Part shown: positions 14,088 to 20,953 of the stretch, in pieces
Numbering within the stretch: the stretch's first letter is position 1
Layout: each line of letters begins with the position of its first letter
Origin: UBA5941 sp021824385
Lineage (GTDB): Bacteria; Patescibacteriota; Microgenomatia; UBA8517
Assembly: GCA_027347685.1 (NCBI GenBank)
Contig: DAIEQM010000014.1
Span: 1-21,031, forward strand
Length of the DNA stretch: 21,031 bases
Direction: 5' to 3'
The notes under the pieces: generated by a model
What the model saw: the letters and a program-made list of their open reading frames with translations, nothing else
The model's database searches: none
Told to the model about the DNA's origin: nothing
Made by a program: the position numbers and the translations under genes

Positions 14088-14111
14088 TGGCTATTTAATC
14101 TCAAGTTCTCA

Positions 14112-14426
14112 TTACGAAGCAGTAGTTGTTGTACTATCTGCAGGAACTGTAGCTGTTGTTGCAGGCTCAGCTGTAGGCATCGTTGGAACTGCTGGTGTCT
14201 CCATGACCGGAGCGGATGGCTCTGTCATTGCAGGTACCATCGGTTCTGTAGCGGGCATAGCTGGTTCTGCCATAAGCGGAGCTGTTGGCTCTGTAGCCAT
14301 AGGGGCTGGTGCTGTAGGCATCGTTGGAACAGCTGGTGTTTCCATGACTGGTGCTACCGGTGCTGTTGCATCTGCAACAGGAGCAGAAGCCATAGGTTGT
14401 GTCATTGTTGGATCTGTAGGGTTCAT
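14112..14426 (-). CDS. Pro/Ala/Thr/Met-rich low-complexity repeat protein
   Basis: This 104-residue protein is made almost only of Pro, Ala, Thr, Met, Val and Glu, with many MxTPxxP or EPxxP units. The 15-residue block APVMETPAVPTMPTA occurs exactly twice, at 25-39 and 72-86. It has no signal peptide, membrane helix or cysteine, few charges other than Glu and Asp, and should be disordered. Methionine content is striking. It is preceded by a near-perfect SD (AAGGAGGTGA, 14434-14443) 10 bases before ATG 14426, among the strongest in the window, and follows the coiled-coil gene by 20 bases. A shared terminator follows. Function is unknown. A spurious frame is unlikely given the SD, the ATG and the protein-level repeat. 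Confidence 0.75.
   Translation of the reverse strand: MNPTDPTMTQPMASAPVADATAPVAPVMETPAVPTMPTAPAPMATEPTAPLMAEPAMPATEPMVPAMTEPSAPVMETPAVPTMPTAEPATTATVPADSTTTTAS
14170..14354 (-). repeat. Imperfect 44-base direct repeat within the low-complexity gene
   Basis: Copies at 14170-14213 and 14311-14354 match at 40 of 44 bases, at a distance of 141 bases (47 codons). Two differences are synonymous and the shared 15-residue protein block is identical, so the repeat arose by in-frame duplication and the peptide has been kept. Confidence 0.9.
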
Positions 14427-14433
14427 ATTTTGC

Positions 14434-14443
14434 TCACCTCCTT
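14434..14443 (-). promoter_or_regulatory. Strong ribosome binding site of the repeat protein
   Basis: On the minus strand AAGGAGGTGA closely matches the anti-SD complement, 10 bases after GGAGG to ATG 14426. It lies just inside the gap after the coiled-coil gene and stands out because most genes here have no SD. Confidence 0.8.
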
Positions 14444-14446
14444 AGA

Positions 14447-14911
14447 TTATTTGTTCAATTGAGTTTTTCGAACCAATTTGGCCATATATACAATCTGGCG
14501 AAGTTCGCCATCAAGGCCTTCAATTTCATTTGCGCCAGTTGCTGCTTGAAATTCTCGTAAGTAATACGAGAGTCCCTCCTCAAGTTCAGACAGATCAGAT
14601 TTTAATTCCGTAATTTTTTCAACTATTGCCCTCCCTGCTGGAACGGAGAGTAACTGTTTTTTGGTAGCAGACTTTTGTTTGGTAGCTTTCTTGGCAGCTT
14701 CATTATGTTCTCGATAAACGGGGTCATTCTCTAAATAACTCGCAAGCATTTCTTTATGAGGCTCCATTTCTTTTTTAAGATTTTCAATTTTAGAAATTCT
14801 GTCTTTAATTGCCTCTTCAATCAATAAAAGTGATTCAAGTCGTGGTTGCACGACACCGGTTACCTGTGCATCTTCATCAATTTTTTGTGGTTCCACTGAA
14901 AGGTCATTCAT
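14447..14911 (-). CDS. Coiled-coil hypothetical protein
   Basis: This 154-residue soluble protein is mostly helical. A charged helix at about 24-60 (RLESLLLIEEAIKDRISKIE, then NLKKEMEPHKEML) and another at about 95-120 (IVEKITELKSDLSELEEGLS) look like the two arms of an antiparallel coiled coil, joined by a Lys/Ala-rich stretch (EAAKKATKQKSATKKQLL). Function is unknown; similar proteins are, as I recall, common in Patescibacteria but unnamed. ATG 14911 is preferred to a start four codons upstream. A TGC-TATAAC extended -10 (14931-14939) lies 19 bases before it and no SD is present. It is first in an operon with the low-complexity repeat protein and divergent from mutS. Confidence 0.72.
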   Translation of the reverse strand: MNDLSVEPQKIDEDAQVTGVVQPRLESLLLIEEAIKDRISKIENLKKEMEPHKEMLASYLENDPVYREHNEAAKKATKQKSATKKQLLSVPAGRAIVEKITELKSDLSELEEGLSYYLREFQAATGANEIEGLDGELRQIVYMAKLVRKTQLNK

Positions 14912-14930
14912 AAACAAAATCAATGTACCT

Positions 14931-14939
14931 GTTATAGCA
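14931..14939 (-). promoter_or_regulatory. Extended -10 promoter of the coiled-coil/repeat-protein operon
   Basis: On the minus strand TGC-TATAAC lies 19 bases before ATG 14911. The -10 is not perfect, and a TACATT nearer the ATG is an alternative. Confidence 0.45.
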
Positions 14940-14968
14940 AAAAAATTAAAGGGGCAAAGCGCTAATCG

Positions 14969-14977
14969 TGCTATATT
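14969..14977 (+). promoter_or_regulatory. Extended -10 promoter of mutS-mutL
   Basis: TGC-TATATT ends 9 bases before the mutS ATG. The leader would be only 2 or 3 bases and no SD is present. It is the only promoter seen for both mismatch-repair genes. Confidence 0.6.
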
Positions 14978-14986
14978 GTTTTCACC

Positions 14987-17554
14987 ATGCAGAACTTCTC
15001 AACTCCCATGATGAAGCAGTATGAAGAGATAAAAAAAAGGTATCCCGATTGTTTGCTTTTTTTTCGTCTCGGAGACTTTTATGAACTCTTCCTCGATGAT
15101 GCAAAAATCGGTTCGGAAATATTGGGAATTACTCTCACAGGACGACCGAAAGGCAAAGACGGCAGAATTCCCATGGCGGGGGTGCCTTACCACGCAGTCG
15201 ACGGGTACCTTCATAAACTCGTAAAAGCCGGATACAAAGTGGCCATTTGCGAGCAGCTGTCTGAGCCCGATAAAAAAGGCATTGTTGAGAGAGACGTAAT
15301 TCGAGTAGTAACTCCAGGGACAATTCTTGACGAGCGCGCACTCGAAAAAAAAACACACAATTATATTCTTTCCCTTTTGGTCGAAAAAAATAGTATTGCA
15401 CTTTCATTGGCCGACTTTTCAACAGGGCAACTTCAAACTGAGGAATACTTTACAGAAAATTGGCAGGAGCTCTTGAGAGACGAGCTTATCAAAACAAATC
15501 CAACTGAATGTATCTTGCCAGATTCTCTGTATAACGATCCAGAGGTATTGAAAATATTAAAAACAGTTCCTAATATCACCATATTTCTCTTTCCCGAGTG
15601 GCAGTCTTCTACAACCTACGCCAAAAAGGAGCTTATGGCACACTTTGGAGTAAAAACGCTCGAAGCATTTCAAATTGAGAACAAGCCTCTTGCACAAAAG
15701 ACCTGCAATGCACTGCTTTCGTATCTGAAGTTAACGCAAAAAAACAACCTTCCTCACATAAATAGTATTGTCCTTTTGCCTTCAAACGAGTTTGTTCTCC
15801 TCGACCGGGCAACAATCATTAACTTGGAGTTGTTTTCTACAATTCGTGAACAAAATACCAAGGGAAGTCTCCTCGCTGCCATCGATTACACACACACCGC
15901 CATGGGTGGACGACTTCTCAAAGACTGGCTGGTGCACCCCTTAAAATCGAAAAAGAATATTGAAAGCAGACTCAATGCAGCTGACGAACTTATTGAAAAC
16001 AAGGCACTTGCCGTGTCTCTCCAAAAATTGCTCACTGAAATTACCGATATCGAACGAACATTCTCTCGAGTAAGTGTGGGAATTGGAAACGCGAGAGATC
16101 TAAAAGCACTCTCACATGCCCTGGAGTTGGTTATTTCATTAAAACACAACCTCGTTTCTGCAAATTCGTCTTTTTTGACTAAAGCACAAAAAGAAATTTC
16201 CCCAAAAATTACCACACTGGCAAAAAACATCGAAGAGACTCTTACCGAGGATCCCCCCATTCAACTAAAAGAAGGAGGACTTATTCGTGACGGAGTTGAT
16301 AAAACGGTCGACGAACTTCGTCAGGTAGTTATGAGTGGAAGAAGTTGGGTTGCCAAACTTGAAGCAAAGGAACGCGCACAAACCGGTATTGGTTCACTCA
16401 AAATTCGCTACAACCAAGTGTTTGGCTATTTTATTGAAGTGAGTAAATCAAATTTATCAGCAGTTCCTTCCCATTATTTTCGCAAACAAACACTGGTAAA
16501 CGGCGAGCGCTTTATTACAGAAGAACTCAAAGAGAGAGAAGAGACAATACTTAAAGCAGAAGAGCTTCTTAAATCTCGAGAATATGAGCTCTATAAAATA
16601 CTCCTTTCTGAAGTGGTGAGTTACGCCCCGCTCATTCAAAAAGCGGCCGAGTCCGTTGCCAAAATTGACTGTATTGCTTCAATTGCCATATGTGCGAAAA
16701 CACATCGATATTCACGACCCAAAATTGTATATTCTCACGAACTCGTTATAAAAGACGGCAGACACCCCGTCGTTGAACAAGTTATTTCTCAAACTCACTT
16801 TGTTCCCAATAGCACTCATATTGGAAGCCCCAAACAGTCAATTATGCTGCTCACGGGCCCGAATATGGCGGGTAAATCGGTCTACTTGCGACAAGTCGCA
16901 GTGATCACATTACTTGCTCATATTGGTTCGTTTGTTCCAGCCAAAAGTGCATACATACCAATAGTGGATAGTATTTTTGTTCGAAGTGGTGCGAGTGACA
17001 TGATTTCATCAGGCTTATCGACGTTCATGGTGGAGATGGTTGAGACTGCTTTTATATTAAACCATGCGACAAGCAAAAGCCTTATTATTATGGATGAAAT
17101 TGGACGTGGAACGAGCACCTACGACGGTGTCAGCATTGCCTGGGCTGTCGCAGAGTACCTTATGGAACACGTAAATCCCTCACCCAAAACGCTTTTTGCA
17201 ACCCACTATCATGAGCTTATCGACTTAGAAAAAAAGTACCCAAATAAACTTAAAAATGCTCACATGAATGTTTCACACCAAGGAAGTGAACCCGTTTTCA
17301 CGCATTCTTTGGTTCACGGACCAGCCTATGAAAGCTACGGGGTCGACGTTGCAAAATTGGCGGGAGTACCTACTTCTGTAGTTGCACGAGCCAACGTCCT
17401 CTTAAAAGAACTCCACAAAACTCAGTCTGCTGTAGTTATTCCCGACAAACAAAACAATAGCCTTTTAACAGAGATTACCAATATTGATATAAACAACACA
17501 ACGCCAGTTGAGGCTTTTCAAATTCTTTCAAAGTTAAAACAAAAATATGAATAA
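14987..17554 (+). CDS. mutS: DNA mismatch repair protein MutS
   Basis: MutS scans DNA for mismatches and small loops and then recruits MutL. The 855 residues are of normal length. The mismatch-sensing Phe-X-Glu is present in GDFYELF (Phe31, Glu33) of domain I. The core and clamp follow, with IREQNTKGSLLAAIDYTHTA starting the lever region and KIRYNQVFGYFIEVSKSN near the clamp. The ATPase carries Walker A GPNMAGKS (624-631) and Walker B MDEIGRGTSTYDG (702-714). The C-terminal helix-turn-helix and a short tail complete it. The mutL ATG lies inside its last codons (8-base overlap ATGAATAA), so translation is coupled. Mismatch recognition is complete; this is MutS1, not the MutS2 type. Confidence 0.98.
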   Translation: MQNFSTPMMKQYEEIKKRYPDCLLFFRLGDFYELFLDDAKIGSEILGITLTGRPKGKDGRIPMAGVPYHAVDGYLHKLVKAGYKVAICEQLSEPDKKGIVERDVIRVVTPGTILDERALEKKTHNYILSLLVEKNSIALSLADFSTGQLQTEEYFTENWQELLRDELIKTNPTECILPDSLYNDPEVLKILKTVPNITIFLFPEWQSSTTYAKKELMAHFGVKTLEAFQIENKPLAQKTCNALLSYLKLTQKNNLPHINSIVLLPSNEFVLLDRATIINLELFSTIREQNTKGSLLAAIDYTHTAMGGRLLKDWLVHPLKSKKNIESRLNAADELIENKALAVSLQKLLTEITDIERTFSRVSVGIGNARDLKALSHALELVISLKHNLVSANSSFLTKAQKEISPKITTLAKNIEETLTEDPPIQLKEGGLIRDGVDKTVDELRQVVMSGRSWVAKLEAKERAQTGIGSLKIRYNQVFGYFIEVSKSNLSAVPSHYFRKQTLVNGERFITEELKEREETILKAEELLKSREYELYKILLSEVVSYAPLIQKAAESVAKIDCIASIAICAKTHRYSRPKIVYSHELVIKDGRHPVVEQVISQTHFVPNSTHIGSPKQSIMLLTGPNMAGKSVYLRQVAVITLLAHIGSFVPAKSAYIPIVDSIFVRSGASDMISSGLSTFMVEMVETAFILNHATSKSLIIMDEIGRGTSTYDGVSIAWAVAEYLMEHVNPSPKTLFATHYHELIDLEKKYPNKLKNAHMNVSHQGSEPVFTHSLVHGPAYESYGVDVAKLAGVPTSVVARANVLLKELHKTQSAVVIPDKQNNSLLTEITNIDINNTTPVEAFQILSKLKQKYE

Positions 17555-19205
17555 AATTGTTCAACTATCAGAAGAAACAATTGCAAAAATTGCCGCCGGA
17601 GAAGTAATTGAGCGGCCATCATACGCGGTTAAAGAACTCGTTGAAAACGCGATAGACGCAAAACCCACCCATATCGATGTCATAATTGTGGACAGTGGCC
17701 TAACAGAAATTACCGTTGTAGACGATGGCGTTGGCATGTCGAAAGAAGATCTGCAAATGGCACTGCTTCCCCATACAACCAGTAAGATCAGAGATTCAAG
17801 CGAATTGACAACGGTTTCAACCCTCGGTTTCAGAGGTGAAGGGCTATCGAGCTTGGTTGCAATTTCAGATATCTCACTGTCTTCACGGCCCAAAAACTCG
17901 GCTGTTGGACACAGTATCGAATCAGTAAATGCATCTATTCAATCAATTAAACAAATCGGGATGGCGACAGGAACCAGAATAAGTGCATACAAACTAATGA
18001 ACAACTTGCCAGCACGGAAGAAATTCTTGAAAAGCGAACGAACAGAATTCCGGCACATTGTTGAATACATTTTAGAGGTTTCTTTAAGCTTCCCCTCCAT
18101 TTATTTCACTCTTACTCACAACAACAAAAAAATAGTAGATATTGGTGGAAATACAACATCTCGAATTTCAGAAATTTTTGGGGAGAGTGTCGCAGCACGC
18201 ATTATGTCTCGATCTTTTAAAAACAGCATTACTTCTGTAGATCTCAATATTGGTCATCCAGAAAACGCGCTTCCGTCCAAAAACAAACTTTATATTTATA
18301 TAAACAATCGCCCGGTTTCTGATCCAGTTGTTGCCGCTGCTATAAAAGAGGCATACGGAAAACTTTTAGATCCTTATTCATATCCCGTCGGTGCTGTTTT
18401 TGTTTCAATTCCATCACAATTTGTAGACGTAAACGTACACCCCACCAAACGCGAGGTCAGATTTGAAAGTGCAGAGTATATTTTCCAAGAAATTCTTGAG
18501 AATACTCGAGAACTCCTCGGGAGTTACAACCTTACCTTTGGATCACAAAACGTGCATGCAACAAACCGTGAAATAGCTTCCGACTTACGAGCTGACGTTT
18601 CAAAATTGCCCATTTCACATATTCTTGATGATACGCTCTCAGATGAGCTCATTATTATAGACAACACCTACCTTATTACCCCTCACAAAGATGGCCTCAT
18701 ATTGTTTGACCAGCATGCTGCACACGAGGCGCTGTTGTACGAAGCTTTCAGTAAGTCATTTCTCAAACACAAAACCGAAAGCATTGAGCTTGCAGCCCCT
18801 ATTCTGATACCTCTCACCAAGACTCAAATGCTTGAGTTTGAAGAGCATGGTGAAGTTTTTCATAAAATGGGCTTCAAAATAGACATCTTTGGAGGAAATA
18901 CCGTCAAAGTTTCGGCTATTCCAAAACTTGCTAACGAGCATGATATTGCTGGGCATATTGCCGAAATTTTGGAATATGTGAGCTCATCCCACTACCCTGA
19001 TATCGACCACATAAATAACAAAATGATTGCATTTTTGTCATGTAAGTCGGCTATTAAAGCGGGCGACAAACTTTCAAAAACTGAAGCCTTCAAAATTATT
19101 CACGCCTTAAACGAAAGCAATTCAGTTTATACCTGTCCACACGGAAGGCCTGTTAAGCGTATTGTGAGTGTCCGTGATCTACAGAAAATGTTCAAACGAG
19201 TGTAA
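17547..19205 (+). CDS. mutL: DNA mismatch repair protein MutL, endonuclease type
   Basis: MutL links mismatch recognition to strand removal. The 552-residue protein has an N-terminal GHKL ATPase: Glu30 and Asn34 in VKELVENAIDA, DDGVGM (59-64), and TLGFRGEGLSSL (92-103), with FVDVNVHPTKREVRF closing the transducer. After a linker, the C-terminal domain has DQHAAHEALLYE (388-399), matching the endonuclease motif DQHA(X)2E(X)4E, then CKSAIKAG (499) and CPHGRP (530-535), the zinc-site motifs. It should therefore nick DNA itself, as in organisms without MutH/Dam. The start overlaps the mutS stop. It ends KMFKRV before a new promoter. Confidence 0.97.
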   Translation: MNKIVQLSEETIAKIAAGEVIERPSYAVKELVENAIDAKPTHIDVIIVDSGLTEITVVDDGVGMSKEDLQMALLPHTTSKIRDSSELTTVSTLGFRGEGLSSLVAISDISLSSRPKNSAVGHSIESVNASIQSIKQIGMATGTRISAYKLMNNLPARKKFLKSERTEFRHIVEYILEVSLSFPSIYFTLTHNNKKIVDIGGNTTSRISEIFGESVAARIMSRSFKNSITSVDLNIGHPENALPSKNKLYIYINNRPVSDPVVAAAIKEAYGKLLDPYSYPVGAVFVSIPSQFVDVNVHPTKREVRFESAEYIFQEILENTRELLGSYNLTFGSQNVHATNREIASDLRADVSKLPISHILDDTLSDELIIIDNTYLITPHKDGLILFDQHAAHEALLYEAFSKSFLKHKTESIELAAPILIPLTKTQMLEFEEHGEVFHKMGFKIDIFGGNTVKVSAIPKLANEHDIAGHIAEILEYVSSSHYPDIDHINNKMIAFLSCKSAIKAGDKLSKTEAFKIIHALNESNSVYTCPHGRPVKRIVSVRDLQKMFKRV

Positions 19206-19209
19206 AGTG

Positions 19210-19218
19210 TGCTATACT
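19210..19218 (+). promoter_or_regulatory. Extended -10 promoter of the RRM gene
   Basis: TGC-TATACT starts a leader of about 90 bases before ATG 19314. A weak TTCAAA lies 16 bases upstream as a possible -35. The leader holds a possible 7-bp stem GTTTTAG/CTAAAAC (19242-19248 with 19270-19276) and the SD GGAGGTGA (19299-19306). Confidence 0.6.
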
Positions 19219-19313
19219 ACACCCGGCTTGAATAGTAATTCGTTTTAGTAATCTTTTTTGTGTTCGCTTCTAAAACAGTTCCTCGTACAAGCGTTACTGG
19301 AGGTGAATACAAG

Positions 19314-19670
19314 ATGGCAAAACGTTTATTCGTAGGAAACTTACCTTATTCTGTAGATGACAACCAACTCGCAACTCTTTTTGGAGAAGTGGGAACCGTG
19401 TCTTCAGCAACTGTTATTATCGACAGAATGAGTGGACGTGCAAAAGGATTTGGATTCGTAGAAATGTCTACAGATGAAGAATCTGATAAAGCAGTCGCAG
19501 AACTTAACGGTCGTGAAATGGATGGAAGAAAGATCATCGTCAATGAAGCTCGCCCAATGGAGGAAAGAGCACCAAGAGATGGTGGTAGTTTTTCAAGAGG
19601 TCCACGTCGTGACTTTGGAAATGGAGGCAGTCGAGGTGGCTCGAACTCTGGATCAGGAAGAAGATATTAA
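19314..19670 (+). CDS. RRM-type RNA-binding protein, glycine-rich tail
   Basis: The 118-residue protein has one RNA recognition motif at about 4-80: RNP2 LFVGNL (5-10), then VIIDRMSGRAKGFGFVEM, with RNP1 KGFGFVEM (44-51), and the final strand RKIIVNEARP. A Gly/Ser/Arg-rich tail follows (from about 88: GGSFSRGPRRDFGNGGSRGG, ending SGSGRRY). This is the layout of cyanobacterial and other bacterial Rbp proteins, which are often cold-induced single-stranded RNA binders. The start is fixed by the SD GGAGGTGA seven bases upstream; an in-frame start 18 codons upstream lies in the leader. It has its own extended -10 promoter and terminator. The RNA targets are unknown. Confidence 0.92.
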   Translation: MAKRLFVGNLPYSVDDNQLATLFGEVGTVSSATVIIDRMSGRAKGFGFVEMSTDEESDKAVAELNGREMDGRKIIVNEARPMEERAPRDGGSFSRGPRRDFGNGGSRGGSNSGSGRRY

Positions 19671-19695
19671 AAACGGATTAGTGTAAAAAGACAGG

Positions 19696-19719
19696 AAGCC
19701 CCACGCAAGTGGGGTTTTC
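19696..19719 (+). terminator. Intrinsic terminator of the RRM gene
   Basis: AAGCCCCAC (19696-19704) and GTGGGGTTTT flank a GCAA loop and a short T-run. It separates this gene from the convergent phosphodiester-glycosidase gene, whose stop lies 16 bases further on. Confidence 0.85.
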
Positions 19720-19734
19720 TGGTGGGCAAAAAAC

Positions 19735-20709
19735 TCACTTTGTTTTAAACAAAATTACGTTTGGAAGTCCACGCCCGGGACCCAATTTGTATCCACCACT
19801 CCACAAAGCAGTCGAACCACCACTATCAAGGTTTAAGGCATTATCCATTTGCAGGACAGTGAGCGCTGCTGCAGAGTCGTTCACGGTTGCATTCATAACC
19901 GTTCCAATAAACACCATACTCCCCCTGTTGGCCACAAAACTTCTATTACCCTTAGATGTCATCTTTGAATCACCTCCTGGGTTTAAGTTTGATCCGTTAA
20001 ACACAAGCATTGGGTAGTTTGATAGCACTCCATCAACTCCCGTGTCTCGTCCCCATTCCTGGGCAGCCCTCACAAATCGAATTGAACCCCCTTGAAAAAT
20101 AACAGCCGGATTGGTGCTATATACATTGTTGGCCGAATTAAAATAATATTTATCTTTATTCATGAGAAGCGTATCAAAACTATTTGTTTTACCGGCACAT
20201 GAATCATAGGTTGCTGGACAAAAATAGCCACCATTTACCCCTGCATAAGCACCGTTCCGGGCGACATATTCCCCCAAAGAAAGTACCGGACAATTGTTTG
20301 CACAATCACTCGTTGAGGCAGTGTCCACGATTACCTTTGTAGATCCAAGATCTGCTCCAATGATGTAAACAGTAAAGTCACCATTTGCCGTGTGAACACG
20401 CTTGACGCTATATCCGGATCCTGCGGGGCCAGTAGAAACAGGAATAGGAGTTGCCGTGGGCTTTGGGGTAGGAGATTTTGTAGGGGTAGGAGTAGGTGAT
20501 GGGCTTAGTGTTGGGGTTGGCGAAGGGGTGGGTGTTGGTGAAGCGGTAGTCGTGGCTGTAGGGAGAGTGGTGGCAAGTGAAACTTGCGGTTGAACTTGAG
20601 AATTCGTGCTCACTGGCATTTTCACTTTTATAACAACCGCAACGAGTGCCACTGCCAATAACACAAAGACAACTACGGCAATGATGGCAGAACCACTATT
20701 TTTTCTCAT
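19735..20709 (-). CDS. Membrane-anchored phosphodiester glycosidase family protein
   Basis: The 324-residue protein has an N-terminal signal anchor at about 8-29, a Pro/Thr/Ser linker at about 50-92 made of PTPSPTPT-like units, and an extracytoplasmic domain at about 98-324. Two motifs identify the phosphodiester glycosidase (NAGPA-type, PF09992) family: GVNGGYF (157-163) and LNLDSGGSTALW (292-303). Four cysteines (136, 140, 164, 171) could form two disulfides outside the membrane. Mammalian NAGPA uncovers mannose-6-phosphate; bacterial members are thought to act on glycosyl phosphodiesters of the envelope, so the natural substrate is unknown. It is convergent with the RRM gene. No SD is visible. 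The 5' side faces the divergent tRNA-Gln across a palindrome. Confidence 0.88.
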   Translation of the reverse strand: MRKNSGSAIIAVVVFVLLAVALVAVVIKVKMPVSTNSQVQPQVSLATTLPTATTTASPTPTPSPTPTLSPSPTPTPTKSPTPKPTATPIPVSTGPAGSGYSVKRVHTANGDFTVYIIGADLGSTKVIVDTASTSDCANNCPVLSLGEYVARNGAYAGVNGGYFCPATYDSCAGKTNSFDTLLMNKDKYYFNSANNVYSTNPAVIFQGGSIRFVRAAQEWGRDTGVDGVLSNYPMLVFNGSNLNPGGDSKMTSKGNRSFVANRGSMVFIGTVMNATVNDSAAALTVLQMDNALNLDSGGSTALWSGGYKLGPGRGLPNVILFKTK

Positions 20710-20747
20710 TCTTCATTATTGAATAAAGAGCATGCCGAAAGCAATTG

Positions 20748-20761
20748 TGACTCCTGAGTCA
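20748..20761. promoter_or_regulatory. Palindromic site between the glycosidase gene and tRNA-Gln
   Basis: TGACTC and GAGTCA form a perfect 6-bp inverted repeat with a CT spacer. It lies upstream of the minus-strand glycosidase gene and just before the tRNA-Gln promoter. It could be an operator or a chance repeat; no regulator is known for it. Confidence 0.35.
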
Positions 20762-20769
20762 AAGTGAGG

Positions 20770-20775
20770 TAAAAT
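20770..20775 (+). promoter_or_regulatory. -10 box of tRNA-Gln
   Basis: TAAAAT lies 10 bases before the mature 5' end of tRNA-Gln. The same hexamer and almost the same distance serve tRNA-Glu at the other end of the window. TTGTGA 19 bases upstream is a weak -35. Confidence 0.55.
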
Positions 20776-20785
20776 AGGCATATAT

Positions 20786-20856
20786 TGCCGAATCATCTAA
20801 CGGTAGGATAGCGGACTCTGAATCCGTTCATCTTGGTTCGAATCCAAGTTCGGCAG
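20786..20856 (+). tRNA. tRNA-Gln (anticodon CTG)
   Basis: The 71 bases form a full cloverleaf. The acceptor TGCCGAA pairs with TTCGGCA, with U1-A72 and discriminator G73, the classic glutamine identity pair. The anticodon stem GCGGA/TCCGT holds the loop CTCTGAA, giving anticodon CTG, which reads CAG. The T arm CTTGG/CCAAG has loop TTCGAAT. CCA is not encoded: G73 is followed by CAA. Confidence 0.95.
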
Positions 20857-20940
20857 CAAATCAATTTAGCTTCATATATCTAAATCAAACTATTCCTCTC
20901 CACACTTTGTTTCAAACTAATTCAAATAAATAAATTGTAG

Positions 20941-20946
20941 TAGAAT
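20941..20946 (+). promoter_or_regulatory. -10 box of the terminal reductase-family gene
   Basis: TAGAAT ends 7 bases before ATG 20954, repeating the leaderless arrangement. The 97-base gap between tRNA-Gln and the gene holds no other feature I can support. Confidence 0.5.
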
Positions 20947-20953
20947 AGTTTCA

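Noticed and set aside
14203..14445. Gly/Ala/Ser/Val-rich 80-codon frame opposite the repeat protein
   Set aside because: It is the antisense shadow of the Pro/Ala/Thr codons; the minus strand has the SD, terminator and operon context.
20402..20593. Gly/Val-rich 63-codon frame opposite the glycosidase linker
   Set aside because: It is a mirror of the PTP repeats, with no start signals of its own.
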